NCBI RefSeq assembly: GCF_031624395.1
Contig: NZ_JAMQON010000002.1
Span: 372,001-436,000 of the forward strand
From: Halomicroarcula saliterrae
GTDB taxonomy: Archaea > Halobacteriota > Halobacteria > Halobacteriales > Haloarculaceae
Length of the DNA: 64,000 nt
Direction: 5' to 3'
The notes beneath the pieces were generated by a model. It worked only from the letters and a program-made list of their open reading frames with translations. It made no database searches and was not told the DNA's origin. Within the stretch, counting starts at the first letter, position 1. The number at the start of each line of letters is the position of its first letter. Of the stretch, positions 33,247 to 41,266 are shown piece after piece. A program made the position numbers and the translations under genes.

Positions 33247-34430
33247 TTCGTCGTGGTGATCTCGACCACGTCGCGGTGGTCGAGCTCCGTGTCGGCGCCG
33301 ATTTGGCGCTGTGAGCGCACGTCGTGGGCGTGGAGGAAGCCGTCGCCGATGTCGGTGTGCAGGAAGTAGGCGAAGTCCTCAGCGGTCGAGCCGTCGGGGA
33401 GGACGAAACAGTCCTGCAGGAAGGTACCGTCGTCCTGTGGTTTGCGCGCGCCCGGGAAGACGGCGATGGCGTCGAGCTCCTCGAACAGCGCGGTTTCGAG
33501 GGCCTGCTGGACGCCGGTGCCCTCGTAGGCGGTGACGAAGTCCCGTATCTGTTCGAGGCCGGCGGCCTTCTCCTCGGGGAGGTCCGCGAGCACCTCGAAG
33601 TCGGTGTCGCCGGGGCGATAGGAGAGCACGCCCTGTTCGTCGCCGTTTTTCAGCGCCTTCTCGGCGTGGGCCGAGACGGGGACGAAGGTGAGATGCTCGT
33701 AGTCGGGGTCTGTCGTCACCGGCTCCCAGTTGTCCTGTGCCGCCTCGGTGTCCATCTTGTTGGCCGCGATGACCATCGGTTTCGTGCGGATGCGGATCTC
33801 GCGGGCCAGCGCCTCGCGGTCCTCGTCGTCCCAGCTGTCGGGGTCCAGTTCCAGGTCCAGGGCGAGGACGACCTGCTTGATCTCGTCTTCGTTGATTTTG
33901 AACGCCGACATCTGCTCGGCGAGGTCCGCCTCGATGTCCTTGTCCTCGCCGTGGTAGCCTGAGCGGTAGCGCTCGATGCCCTTCTCCAGGACGTCTAGAT
34001 ACCACATGTCGAGTTCGTTCTCGAGGAAGTCGATGTCCTCGCGGGGGTCGTGGTCCTCGGTCGGTTCGCCTTCGAGGTCCGTCTCGCCGGTGAAATCGAC
34101 GACGTGGACGAGCACGTCGGCCTCGTTGAGGTCCGAGAGGAACTGGTTACCGAGCCCTTTGCCCTCGTGGGCACCGGGGACCAGCCCCGCCACGTCGACC
34201 AGTTTCGTCGGGACAAAGCGCACGCCCTCGGCGCAGTAGCCGTGGTTGGGCGTACAGCTGTGCTCGAACTCCGGGGCCGCGCAGTCGACGCGGACGTAGG
34301 CCTCGCCCATCGAGGGGTCGATGGTCGTGAAGGGGTAGGCCCCCTCTGGCACGTCGTTCATCGTCGCCGCGTTGAAGAAGGTGGACTTGCCGACGGAAGG
34401 CTTGCCGACGAGTCCGATCTTGTAGCTCAT
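33243..34430 (-). CDS. YchF/OLA1-type OBG-family GTPase/ATPase
   Basis: A 395-residue TRAFAC P-loop protein. G1 is GLVGKPSVGKSTFFNAAT, G2 is AYPFTTIDPSMGEA, G3 is KLVDVAGLVPGAHEGKGLGNQFL, and G4 is IAANKMD near residue 205. A coiled helical insert and a C-terminal TGS domain (DCFVLPDGSTAEDFAYFLHTDIGDGFLHA) complete the archaeal YchF layout. YchF-like proteins associate with ribosomes and often hydrolyse ATP. A TATA-like CTCTTTAG about 25-33 nt upstream fits this start. Confidence 0.94.
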   Translation of the reverse strand: MSYKIGLVGKPSVGKSTFFNAATMNDVPEGAYPFTTIDPSMGEAYVRVDCAAPEFEHSCTPNHGYCAEGVRFVPTKLVDVAGLVPGAHEGKGLGNQFLSDLNEADVLVHVVDFTGETDLEGEPTEDHDPREDIDFLENELDMWYLDVLEKGIERYRSGYHGEDKDIEADLAEQMSAFKINEDEIKQVVLALDLELDPDSWDDEDREALAREIRIRTKPMVIAANKMDTEAAQDNWEPVTTDPDYEHLTFVPVSAHAEKALKNGDEQGVLSYRPGDTDFEVLADLPEEKAAGLEQIRDFVTAYEGTGVQQALETALFEELDAIAVFPGARKPQDDGTFLQDCFVLPDGSTAEDFAYFLHTDIGDGFLHAHDVRSQRQIGADTELDHRDVVEITTTN

Positions 34431-34582
34431 TGAGGGAGAGAGTTCAGAGGGCGGCTAAAGAGTTGTCAAACGCGACGAGAGCGAATGAGAGTGCCACACA
34501 CGGCAGTCTCCGGGCACACCGGCGCCGCCAGCGCGGCCAGTATCGATAAGTCGTTTCGGTTCCACTTTCCCTCGAACGCCCA

Positions 34583-34831
34583 ATGCTTCCACAGTTCTTC
34601 GATGACTCCGAGACGGGTGCCCGCCGGAGCGTCCTGTTTGCGATTACGGTCGCGACGGGGGCGCTCTGCCTCGCGTCAGCCACCTCGGTCGTCGTCAGCG
34701 GGGCCAGCTTGGTGTATGCGGCCCTGCTGGGGGCCCTCGGGGTCGGCGTCCTCGTGTTCGGCGGCTATCTCCAGCAGGGGCACTTCGAGGCGCTGGTCGC
34801 CGACGACCAGCTGCTCTGGCGGCGCGGCTGA
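34583..34831 (+). CDS. 82-residue two-helix membrane protein
   Basis: A small protein with a charged start (MLPQFFDDSETGARR), two membrane helices (about 20-41 and 44-64), and a short tail ending LLWRRG. It lies alone between the divergent YchF gene and the convergent phosphodiesterase gene. A TATA-like patch near 34545-34560 could drive it. Function unknown. Confidence 0.65.
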   Translation: MLPQFFDDSETGARRSVLFAITVATGALCLASATSVVVSGASLVYAALLGALGVGVLVFGGYLQQGHFEALVADDQLLWRRG

Positions 34832-34834
34832 CTC

Positions 34835-35806
34835 TCAGCCATCGAAGCTCAGCAGGCCCGGGTAGTCGGCGATGATCCCGTCGACGCCGGCGTCGGCGAG
34901 CTGCTGGGCCTGGTACCACGTTGTGACGGTGTAGGTGTTCAGCTCGCGGCCGGCCTCGTGGGCGACCTCGACGATGTCCACGTCGTCAGCGTAGGACTCG
35001 TCGTCGAAGAAAGGCGTCCCCTGCACCATGTTCCGGGGGACGTTGAGGGCCTCACAGTCGTATTTCCGAGTGATGTCGAGCCCCGTCCGGACGTCGTCCC
35101 AGAAGAGGAAGGCCACGGGAATCGACGGGTCCTGTTCGCGCACCGTCGCGATGGCGGCCTCGTGGAACGAGGAGACCAGAATCTCGTTGTCGTACTCGCC
35201 GAGGATATCGAGGACCGACTCGGTGAACGGCCGCCAGAGGTCCGTCTGGGCCGCCAGCGCGTCGTCCGAGAGCTCCGTCGCGAATTCGAGGTCGTCGCTC
35301 CCGGGGTTCTTGAACTCGACGTTGACCCCGACGCTCGGCGGAATCGCGTCGAGCACCTCGGTGAGCGTCGGAACGGTCTCGTCGGTCCCCAGCACGGTCG
35401 CGCTGGTCACCGTTTCGGTGTCGGTCTCCCAGACGATGCCAGAGGTGTCCGTGAGCCCGCGTGTGCCGCCGTCACGCCCGGCGAGGTCGTCGTCGTGGAA
35501 GACGACGACCGTCCCGTCGGCAGTCGGCAGCACGTCTATCTCTATCATCTCCGCTCGCGGAGACACACTCCGCTTGCTCGCGCCGCCCGTCGAGGCCGCC
35601 TCGACCGCCCCGACGGTGTTTTCCGGATAGCGGCCGGCGAAGCCGCGGTGAGCGATTACGTTCACGTCCGTCCAGTCGGCGTCGTCGGACTTCCCGCTGG
35701 CGCTCTCGGAGCGCCCGCGAGCCGCCCCCGTTGTATCCAGCCCGGCACCTGCCAGTGTCGCGCCGGTTCCCCGTACGAAGCTCCGTCGGTCGATGTCCGG
35801 TGACAC
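34835..35806 (-). CDS. Exported glycerophosphodiester phosphodiesterase
   Basis: A 323-residue protein that hydrolyses glycerophosphodiesters to glycerol 3-phosphate and an alcohol. The GTG at 35804-35806 opens with a Tat signal (DRRSFVRGTGATLAGAG), so the enzyme acts outside. The GDPD core is IAHRGFAGRYPENTVGAVEAA with the catalytic His, followed by MIEIDVLPTADGTVVVFHDDDLAGRDGGTRGL with the metal ligands and second His, and VNVEFKNPG. A longer ATG start 30 residues upstream would put the TATA box inside the gene. It may feed the glycerol pathway represented by glpK. Confidence 0.9.
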   Translation of the reverse strand: MSPDIDRRSFVRGTGATLAGAGLDTTGAARGRSESASGKSDDADWTDVNVIAHRGFAGRYPENTVGAVEAASTGGASKRSVSPRAEMIEIDVLPTADGTVVVFHDDDLAGRDGGTRGLTDTSGIVWETDTETVTSATVLGTDETVPTLTEVLDAIPPSVGVNVEFKNPGSDDLEFATELSDDALAAQTDLWRPFTESVLDILGEYDNEILVSSFHEAAIATVREQDPSIPVAFLFWDDVRTGLDITRKYDCEALNVPRNMVQGTPFFDDESYADDVDIVEVAHEAGRELNTYTVTTWYQAQQLADAGVDGIIADYPGLLSFDG

Positions 35807-35836
35807 CGGAGACGACAGCCCACTGGCCGGTAACTG

Positions 35837-35844
35837 GGTATATG
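35837..35844 (-). promoter_or_regulatory. TATA box of the glycerophosphodiesterase
   Basis: CATATACC on the minus strand is about 32-38 nt upstream of the GTG at 35806. It gives a near-leaderless transcript and decides for the GTG start. Confidence 0.55.
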
Positions 35845-35906
35845 AGCGATGTATATCCCGCGGACCGGTCAGTCCCTGTGCTGTCAGGCACAGCACGCCG
35901 GCGCGG

Positions 35907-36911
35907 TCACTCCCCGACGCGCTCGCGCGCCGCGGCGACGACCAGCGGTAGCGTGATGGTCGCGTCGGCGTACACCGAGACGTTGCGGGCGTCCTTCTCC
36001 AGTTTCCCCCACGACCGGGCCTCTTCGAGCGTCGCGCCCGAGAGCCCGCCGGTGTTCGAGGGGTCCATCGTCAGCTGGACCGCGTAGTCGTAGGCGTCGG
36101 GCGAGACGAGCATCGTCTGGAGGACGTAGTTCTTCGGGACGCCGCCGCCGACGAGGAAGGCGCCGGCGCTGTCGGCCTCGTAGGCGATGTCGGTGATGTC
36201 GGTCATGTCGGCGAGCGCGTCGACGGTAAAGTCGCTCGTCTGTGAGTACATCCACGCCTGCAGGCCGAGCACGGAGTCCTGGAAGGCGGGACAGTACACC
36301 GGCACGTCGTTCTCGTAGGCCGCGGCGAGAACACCGGCGTCCTCGGCCACGTCCTCGCGCTCGTTGACCGCGGCGTTGGCCCGGCCCAGCTCCTCGGTCA
36401 TGCGCTGGATGGACACCGCGCCCTCCGCTGCCAGCGGCGTGAACACCTCTTCGCGGAGGTGGGACTCGAACAGCGCGAAGTGCTCCTGTGGGAGGTAGAC
36501 GTTGTAGATGCGGTCGACGCCCTCGTCACGGAGGTTCTCGTCGTGTTCGCGCTCGGTGTGGCCCTCGGGAGTGACCTCGCCGTGGTGGTGTTTGCCACCG
36601 ATGGCTTCGATGCTGTCGTGGGTGCAGTTGGCCCCCGTCGTCACCAGCACGTCGACGTGTCCGTCCCGGATGAGTTCGGAGACGATAGCGCGCATCCCGG
36701 TGGGGACCATCGCGCCGGCCAGCCCGACGAAGGTGGTCACGTCGTCGTCTAACATCTCGGCGTATATGTCGACGGCCTCGTGGACGTCGTTCGCGCCGAT
36801 ACCGGCCGCACCGTAGCCCTCGGCCAGTTCGCCCACGGTCATTCCCGCGCGGGCCTCCGCGTGGCCGATCGGGTCGTGACAGAACGTCTCTCGGTCCTCG
36901 TGGTCGCTCAT
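35907..36911 (-). CDS. dys: Deoxyhypusine synthase
   Basis: A 334-residue enzyme that transfers the aminobutyl group of spermidine (or, in archaea, possibly from agmatine intermediates) onto a Lys of initiation factor aIF5A. NAD-binding segments include TTFVGLAGAMVPTGMRAIVSELI and DVLVTTGANCTHDSIEAIGG. The active Lys is in AFLVGGGVPKNYVLQTML near residue 275, matching the GGGxxK of the family. The start at MSDHEDRETF follows a TTTTAG box about 27-32 nt upstream. The enzyme is essential in archaea studied so far. Confidence 0.95.
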   Translation of the reverse strand: MSDHEDRETFCHDPIGHAEARAGMTVGELAEGYGAAGIGANDVHEAVDIYAEMLDDDVTTFVGLAGAMVPTGMRAIVSELIRDGHVDVLVTTGANCTHDSIEAIGGKHHHGEVTPEGHTEREHDENLRDEGVDRIYNVYLPQEHFALFESHLREEVFTPLAAEGAVSIQRMTEELGRANAAVNEREDVAEDAGVLAAAYENDVPVYCPAFQDSVLGLQAWMYSQTSDFTVDALADMTDITDIAYEADSAGAFLVGGGVPKNYVLQTMLVSPDAYDYAVQLTMDPSNTGGLSGATLEEARSWGKLEKDARNVSVYADATITLPLVVAAARERVGE

Positions 36912-36994
36912 TGCACCCCTCTGGTCGACGCGAGGGCTAAAACGGTGTGGTTCGTCCCCGACCACGCGTAAATGACATCCCCACAATATGAAAA

Positions 36995-37003
36995 CTTATA
37001 AAA
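36995..37003 (+). promoter_or_regulatory. Strong TATA box of a small membrane protein gene
   Basis: TTATAAAAT preceded by a purine-rich BRE-like GAAAAC lies 22-31 nt before the ATG at 37025. It is one of the best TATA matches in the window and implies a well-expressed leaderless transcript. Confidence 0.65.
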
Positions 37004-37024
37004 TACGATTTGACAACTAAACGC

Positions 37025-37189
37025 ATGCAGACTGAACTGCTCGCGATGTTTGGACTGTTCGTCATGACCTTTCTGACAAGCATCGCCGGTTTAGTCCTGC
37101 TGCCGTCCTGGATGGTCGTCTTCGGTCCCATGGCCGGCGTCTCGGGGCTCGGGCTCGGCGTGGCCGGGTACGCTATCCGAAAAGAGTGA
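37025..37189 (+). CDS. 54-residue membrane protein
   Basis: A short frame from MQTELLAMFGL to IRKE with two hydrophobic segments (about 5-27 and 30-50) and a basic end. It has a strong TATA box at leaderless spacing and its stop is one base from the convergent SprT-like gene, so it fills its space exactly. Size, promoter and fit make it a real gene. Function unknown. Confidence 0.75.
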   Translation: MQTELLAMFGLFVMTFLTSIAGLVLLPSWMVVFGPMAGVSGLGLGVAGYAIRKE

Positions 37190-37190
37190 G

Positions 37191-37757
37191 CTATTCCAGA
37201 CGGAGCGTCGCCCCACAGCAGTCCGACCGGTATCGCTCGCGTTCGCGGACCAGCGGGCACTCCCGGTACCGACGCGCGACCAGTCCGCCACAGGTCGCAC
37301 ACGTGAGCACGTACTTCGCGTCCGCGAAGGCCTGACAGTGGACCGCTGTGTCGAGGGCGGCCGCCCGCTCGCGGAAGGCCGGCCCGTGGTCGGTCGTCCC
37401 GTCACGCTGGTACTGCTCGACGTGGACGAGTTCGTGACGCAGCGTCGACTCCCACTCGGCCCGGTCGAACGCCTCGAATGCCTCGCGGGTGAGCGAGAGC
37501 GTACAGGGCAGCGGCCGGCCCTCGGCCCCGTCGAGCGCGTCCCAGTCGTAGCGCTCGCCGACCCGTGCCTCGGGCAGTTGCGGGCGTTTGACCGCCGCCG
37601 CCCGGCGCTTGGCGCGGTGAGAGACCTCCCACTCGACGAGGTCGAAGCGCACGTCGACGCCCCGCTCCCGGCGCACGTCCCGGCAGTAGCCCCGCGACCA
37701 CGACAGCAGCTCGTCGTCGGTGCACACCTCGCTGTACGCGACGCGACCGCCCGTCAC
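37191..37757 (-). CDS. SprT-like zinc metalloprotease
   Basis: A 188-residue protein starting at a GTG that overlaps the upstream stop as GTGA. The SprT core has LTREAFEAFDRAEWESTLRHELVHVEQYQ with the HExxH zinc site, and HGPAFRERAAAL with the third ligand His. A C-terminal zinc ribbon follows (CATCG and SDCCGA). SprT-like/Spartan proteins in eukaryotes cut DNA-protein crosslinks; the archaeal role is unproven. It is coupled to the Nif3-like gene upstream. Confidence 0.88.
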   Translation of the reverse strand: MTGGRVAYSEVCTDDELLSWSRGYCRDVRRERGVDVRFDLVEWEVSHRAKRRAAAVKRPQLPEARVGERYDWDALDGAEGRPLPCTLSLTREAFEAFDRAEWESTLRHELVHVEQYQRDGTTDHGPAFRERAAALDTAVHCQAFADAKYVLTCATCGGLVARRYRECPLVRERERYRSDCCGATLRLE

Positions 37758-38521
37758 AGCCCGGTGGGACAGTCGATGTACGTCGTCTCCAGCCCCCACG
37801 ACTCGACGGTGTCCCGTAGCGCCCGGACGCCGAACGTCTCGGTGGCGTAGTGGCCCGCCAGCACGACGTTGACGCCGGCCTCCCGGGCCTCGTGGTAGGC
37901 CTGCTGTTTCCCCTCACCGGTGACGAGCACGTCAGCGTCGACCTCGACGGCCTCGCCCAGCCAGTCGACGCCGCTGCCGGTGACGATAGCCACGTCTTCG
38001 ACGGTTTCCGGGCCGAAATCGAGCGTCTGAACCGGCTGCCCGCCGGTGTCGAGTTCGGCGTCCAGTCGGTCCGCCAGCTCCGCGACGGTGGTCGCTTCGG
38101 CCAGCCGCCCGCGCTGGCCGACGAACTCCCCGCCCATCCGGCCGAAGGGCGCGCGGTTTCCCAGGTCCAGCAGGTCCGCCAGCCCGGCGGCGTTACCGAG
38201 TCGCTGGTGCCCGTCGAGGGGGAGGTGGGCGACGTACAGCGCGAGGTCGCGCTCGACCAGCGGCGCGATGCGACGGTAGTTGCCGTCGGTGAGTCGCTCG
38301 ATAGACCCCCAGACGATACCGTGGTGGGTGACCAGCAGGTCGGCCCCGGCCTCGCTGGCGCGTTCGATGGTCTCGACGGCGGCGTCGACGGCCACCGCGA
38401 CGGTCTCGACCTCGCGGTCGGCGGGCCCGACCTGCAGCCCGTTCGGGCTGGCGTCGATATCCGCGTACGCCTCTGTGTCGAGTTCCTCGTCGAGTCGCGC
38501 GGCGATGTCGCCTGCGTGCAT
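37754..38521 (-). CDS. Nif3-like dinuclear metal centre protein
   Basis: A 255-residue member of the Nif3/YbgI family from MHAGDIAARL. Motifs: ASPNGLQVGPADREV, LLVTHHGIVWGSIERL (metal His pair), LYVAHLPLDGHQRLGNA, and GEGKQQAYHEAREAGVNVVLAGHYATE with the second metal-ligand set. It is often annotated as GTP cyclohydrolase 1 type 2-like, but the biochemical role is uncertain. Its TGA is part of the GTGA that starts the SprT-like gene, so the two are made together. Confidence 0.92.
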   Translation of the reverse strand: MHAGDIAARLDEELDTEAYADIDASPNGLQVGPADREVETVAVAVDAAVETIERASEAGADLLVTHHGIVWGSIERLTDGNYRRIAPLVERDLALYVAHLPLDGHQRLGNAAGLADLLDLGNRAPFGRMGGEFVGQRGRLAEATTVAELADRLDAELDTGGQPVQTLDFGPETVEDVAIVTGSGVDWLGEAVEVDADVLVTGEGKQQAYHEAREAGVNVVLAGHYATETFGVRALRDTVESWGLETTYIDCPTGL

Positions 38522-38645
38522 TGACGGCCCTTTGTCGTCGGGGGTCGTATGTTTTCTGTCGGGCTCGCCCCCGCGGCGCGCCGACCACTGCCACGTCGAC
38601 GGGGCTCCGCCAGACCTTTTGTGACCCCCGACGGTTTGGCCAGCT

Positions 38646-38891
38646 ATGGCACCGCCGTACGACGCGGTCTGTGAGGAGCATAAAGCGGTCAACGGACGGC
38701 ACTACCTGTCGTTCACCGTGGCGGCCCCGTCTGACCTGCCCGAGGAGTTCGAGATACAGCCGTCGCCCCTGGAGTACGAGCGGCTCAAGGACGACTCCAC
38801 CGGCGAGGACGGCGTCGGGCAGGTCCCCGCGGTGTACGACGACGGCTGGGCGATCGACTGGGAGTCACTGGAGACGGACTCGGGGACGTGA
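38646..38891 (+). CDS. Small acidic protein of unknown function
   Basis: An 81-residue soluble acidic protein (MAPPYDAVCEEHKAV to ETDSGT) with a VYDDGWAIDWESLE end. It lies divergent from the Nif3-like gene, with a TTTTGTG patch about 25 nt upstream as a possible TATA box, and ends one base from the convergent membrane protein gene. The neat fit between neighbours and the codon pattern support it as real. No family recognised. Confidence 0.6.
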   Translation: MAPPYDAVCEEHKAVNGRHYLSFTVAAPSDLPEEFEIQPSPLEYERLKDDSTGEDGVGQVPAVYDDGWAIDWESLETDSGT

Positions 38892-38892
38892 C

Positions 38893-40545
38893 TCAGCCCT
38901 CGGCGGCTGTCAGGTGCGGGTCAGGCGACTGCAGCGCGGTCTGGTTGTAGTCGTAGATACCGACACCGCTGTTGCGATACACCAGGGTGAACCGCTCGCT
39001 CGCCGAGAGCGACCGGTGGAGCGCCGGCGAGATGCTCGCCCCGCTACGGCCCGCGATGAACGACCCGTAGGGCACGTAGACGTAATCGACCTCGGCGGCG
39101 AACTCGTACTCGACGAGCGTCGTGTTCACGCACGAGGCGTTCCAGCAGCCCCGTAGCCGTGACTGGGCGGCCGAGTGTCTGTCCCACGTCGCCTGGCCCC
39201 GCCACTCCGTCCCGTACTTCACGATGACTGAGGTCCGGTTCGCCAGATACGGGAACCACTCGCTCCCGCTCCCGATGACGGCGACCCGGGCGTCGACGGC
39301 CGTTTCGTTCTCGACCCATCCCATCGCCGTCTGGTCCTCCGAGTCGACGTACACCGGCAGCGGACTGTACGGACCCGTGTCGGCCGCCGCGTTCATGTTC
39401 TGGACCACGAACGGGCCGACGAGGAGGCAGACGAACGCGATCGCGACAACCTGCTGTGTGGACAGCGCCGGCAGGTCGAGCCGGTCGGTGGACAGCGCCG
39501 GCAGGTCGATGCGCCGCGTCGGCAGGTCCAGACGGTCGAGTTCGAGGTCCGTCAGGAGCGAGTACGTGAACACGAGCCCCACGGCGCCCAGCGGCGCGAC
39601 GAACAGAAGTCCGAGGCGTCCGTGGGGCGGCACCAGGAGGACGACGGGCACGGCCAGCCAGGCGGGCTGTTCCCAGTTCCCCCGGGCGACCAGCACCGTA
39701 GCGCCGAGCACCGCCAGCACGGCGGGCCAGTTCAACACGTAGCTCCCGCCCCAGAACCAGCCCGCAAGCGCTCCCAGGTCCGACAGACTGTGGTTCAGGG
39801 AGCCATGCGAGCCCGCGCCGGCGAAGAAGATGCCCGGACCGTGCTGGGAAACCACGGTGACCCACCACGGGCTGGCGATGACGAGTCCGCCGACCGCGAT
39901 ACCCACACCGGCCGCGAGCCCGACCGGCGAGCGGTCCCAGACGAGCCACGCAGCAGCGACGCCAGCGCCCGCGGCCGCGGCGTGGACGGGGTGGGTCAAC
40001 ACCACCAGCCCCCAACCGACGACAGCGGTGGCCAGCGCCCGCCGACCCCCGTCGTTCGCGAAGTACTGGTAGGCCCCCAGCAGCGCGACCAGCATGAACA
40101 GAAAGCCCAGACCGCGGATGAAGCCGCTGGCGCCGACGAGATACAGGTTCAGCGTGACGTGGGTGCCGGTGACGATGCCGGCGACGAGTCCCGTCTCCGG
40201 ACTGTCGGTGAGCACCACCGTGAAGTGATACAGCACCGCGACGTTACACAGCAGGACGAGCGGCGCACCGAACCGGAGGAGCGCCACGCCGTCGACGCCG
40301 AGCCGCAGGAACACCGCCATCACGTAGAACCCGAGCGGCGGGTACGCGAAGGGGATGCCCTCGGTCGTGAAGCCGTGAATCGTCGTCGGCACCAGCGTCT
40401 CGGAGTGGGCCACCGTCGCCGCCATCTCCAGGAAGAGCCCCCCGAGCAGCGCCGGGAACTCGTGAGTGCGAAGGTAGACGACCTGAACGGCCGCAGCAAC
40501 GCAGAGCGCCAGCAGCAGAAATTTCCAGTACCGATTCAATCGCAT
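38893..40545 (-). CDS. Large membrane protein, GT-C glycosyltransferase-like
   Basis: A 550-residue protein with about 11 membrane helices in residues 1-400 and a soluble, extracellular C-terminal domain of about 150 residues. The helical part resembles GT-C type integral glycosyltransferases in layout, including a long first loop with an acidic Glu (HEFPALLGGLFLEM), but no sure DxD motif is seen. Between helices, near residue 345, two copies of LDLPALST occur. N-glycosylation-type NxS/T sites in the C-terminal domain (NRTS, NASC, NTT, NQTA) fit an outer location. Substrate unknown. Confidence 0.65.
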   Translation of the reverse strand: MRLNRYWKFLLLALCVAAAVQVVYLRTHEFPALLGGLFLEMAATVAHSETLVPTTIHGFTTEGIPFAYPPLGFYVMAVFLRLGVDGVALLRFGAPLVLLCNVAVLYHFTVVLTDSPETGLVAGIVTGTHVTLNLYLVGASGFIRGLGFLFMLVALLGAYQYFANDGGRRALATAVVGWGLVVLTHPVHAAAAGAGVAAAWLVWDRSPVGLAAGVGIAVGGLVIASPWWVTVVSQHGPGIFFAGAGSHGSLNHSLSDLGALAGWFWGGSYVLNWPAVLAVLGATVLVARGNWEQPAWLAVPVVLLVPPHGRLGLLFVAPLGAVGLVFTYSLLTDLELDRLDLPTRRIDLPALSTDRLDLPALSTQQVVAIAFVCLLVGPFVVQNMNAAADTGPYSPLPVYVDSEDQTAMGWVENETAVDARVAVIGSGSEWFPYLANRTSVIVKYGTEWRGQATWDRHSAAQSRLRGCWNASCVNTTLVEYEFAAEVDYVYVPYGSFIAGRSGASISPALHRSLSASERFTLVYRNSGVGIYDYNQTALQSPDPHLTAAEG

Positions 40546-40571
40546 ATACCACGCGGAGTATGAGCACAGCC

Positions 40572-40579
40572 ATTAAATT
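40572..40579 (-). promoter_or_regulatory. TATA box of the GT-C-like gene
   Basis: AATTTAAT on the minus strand lies 27-34 nt upstream of the ATG at 40543-40545, implying a leaderless transcript. To its right, 40580-40795 is an untranscribed-looking stretch with inverted GC-rich motifs around 40670-40735 and no gene. Confidence 0.55.
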
Positions 40580-40718
40580 GTTGGTACAAAATCAACCGGG
40601 CCTGAATGATACGGTGTGGGACACCCTTTCACGGACATAGGGAGTTTATTCCCCGTGTGACAGGTGTCCGTACGCCGGCGGGTGCGAAGCGCTCGCGAGT
40701 GAGCGCCGCGAGAAGTAC

Positions 40719-40733
40719 GGGCCGGCGTGAATC
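40719..40733. repeat. Candidate attachment-site-like copy of the tRNA-Pro 3' end
   Basis: GGGCCGGCGTGAATC here matches GGGCCGGCGCGAATT at 42336-42350, the 3' end of tRNA-Pro, in 13 of 15 positions and in the same orientation. The two copies bracket the PIN operon. It is short and GC-rich, so chance is possible, and no integrase gene is present between them. Confidence 0.3.
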
Positions 40734-40795
40734 TGCAGCACGGGGCGGAGTGCCAGCGCCTGAAAACGAGCGATTAGATAGAGTCTGGGGACAGG

Positions 40796-41266
40796 CTACA
40801 TTTTCTCGGCGTTCAGAAGAGCACTCTGTACCCGTTCGGAGATGTACGCATCTTCGATGTACTCGCTAATGTCCGACCGGTAGGCCGCTTCAGTGATACC
40901 GCAGCTCTCGAAAGTCGTTTTCAGAAACCCATCGGTCCATTTTGTCTCGATACCGGCGTCTTCGGCCTCGTTCTTCAGCGCTTTATCTCGGGTGATGAGC
41001 ACGCCAGAGCGCTGTTCGGCGAGGGCGAGACACTTCCAATCGTACTTGCTCAGAGCCGTTCGGCCTTCCTCGGCTTCAGTTACAGGAGCCGCTTCTATGT
41101 CGAGCCACGCCGGCACTTCGACGTCTCGGGTCTCAGCAAATTCGTCGAGCCAGACCCTGTGTGGCACTCGTAGTTCGTACTCCGGACGCCAGAACGAAAG
41201 CGCGTCGAACCAGCCGACTCTGTAGAAACTGATCAGAACGTTCGCATCCGGAACTAACGTACCAAT
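40796..41266 (-). CDS. PIN-domain putative toxin lacking a canonical start codon
   Basis: The frame reads from just after the upstream TAG: ATT GGT ACG, then LVPDANVLISFYRVGWFDALSF, with the first PIN acidic residue at codon 7. Later come RVWLDEFAETRDV and GVLITRDKALKNEAEDAG, the typical (T)xD motif. About 156 residues make a whole PIN nuclease. The only canonical start near the N-terminus is a GTG at 41165-41167, which would delete the first catalytic Asp. Translation must begin at ATT or ACG, come by reading through the TAG, or the gene is inactive. PIN toxins cleave RNA. The partner is upstream in the same frame. Confidence 0.7.
   Translation of the reverse strand: MGTLVPDANVLISFYRVGWFDALSFWRPEYELRVPHRVWLDEFAETRDVEVPAWLDIEAAPVTEAEEGRTALSKYDWKCLALAEQRSGVLITRDKALKNEAEDAGIETKWTDGFLKTTFESCGITEAAYRSDISEYIEDAYISERVQSALLNAEKM

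Noticed and set aside
35807-35896. ATG start 30 residues earlier for the glycerophosphodiesterase
   Set aside because: The extra residues would bury the TATA box and precede the Tat signal. The GTG at 35806 fits both better.
40640-40735. GC-rich inverted motifs as an intrinsic terminator or tRNA remnant
   Set aside because: Arms are imperfect and no T-run or cloverleaf can be formed. Only the 15-base match to the tRNA-Pro end was kept, as a weak candidate.
41165-41167. GTG as the true start of the PIN gene
   Set aside because: It would remove about 33 residues including the first catalytic Asp and the opening beta strand. Conserved PIN sequence continues upstream to the TAG.
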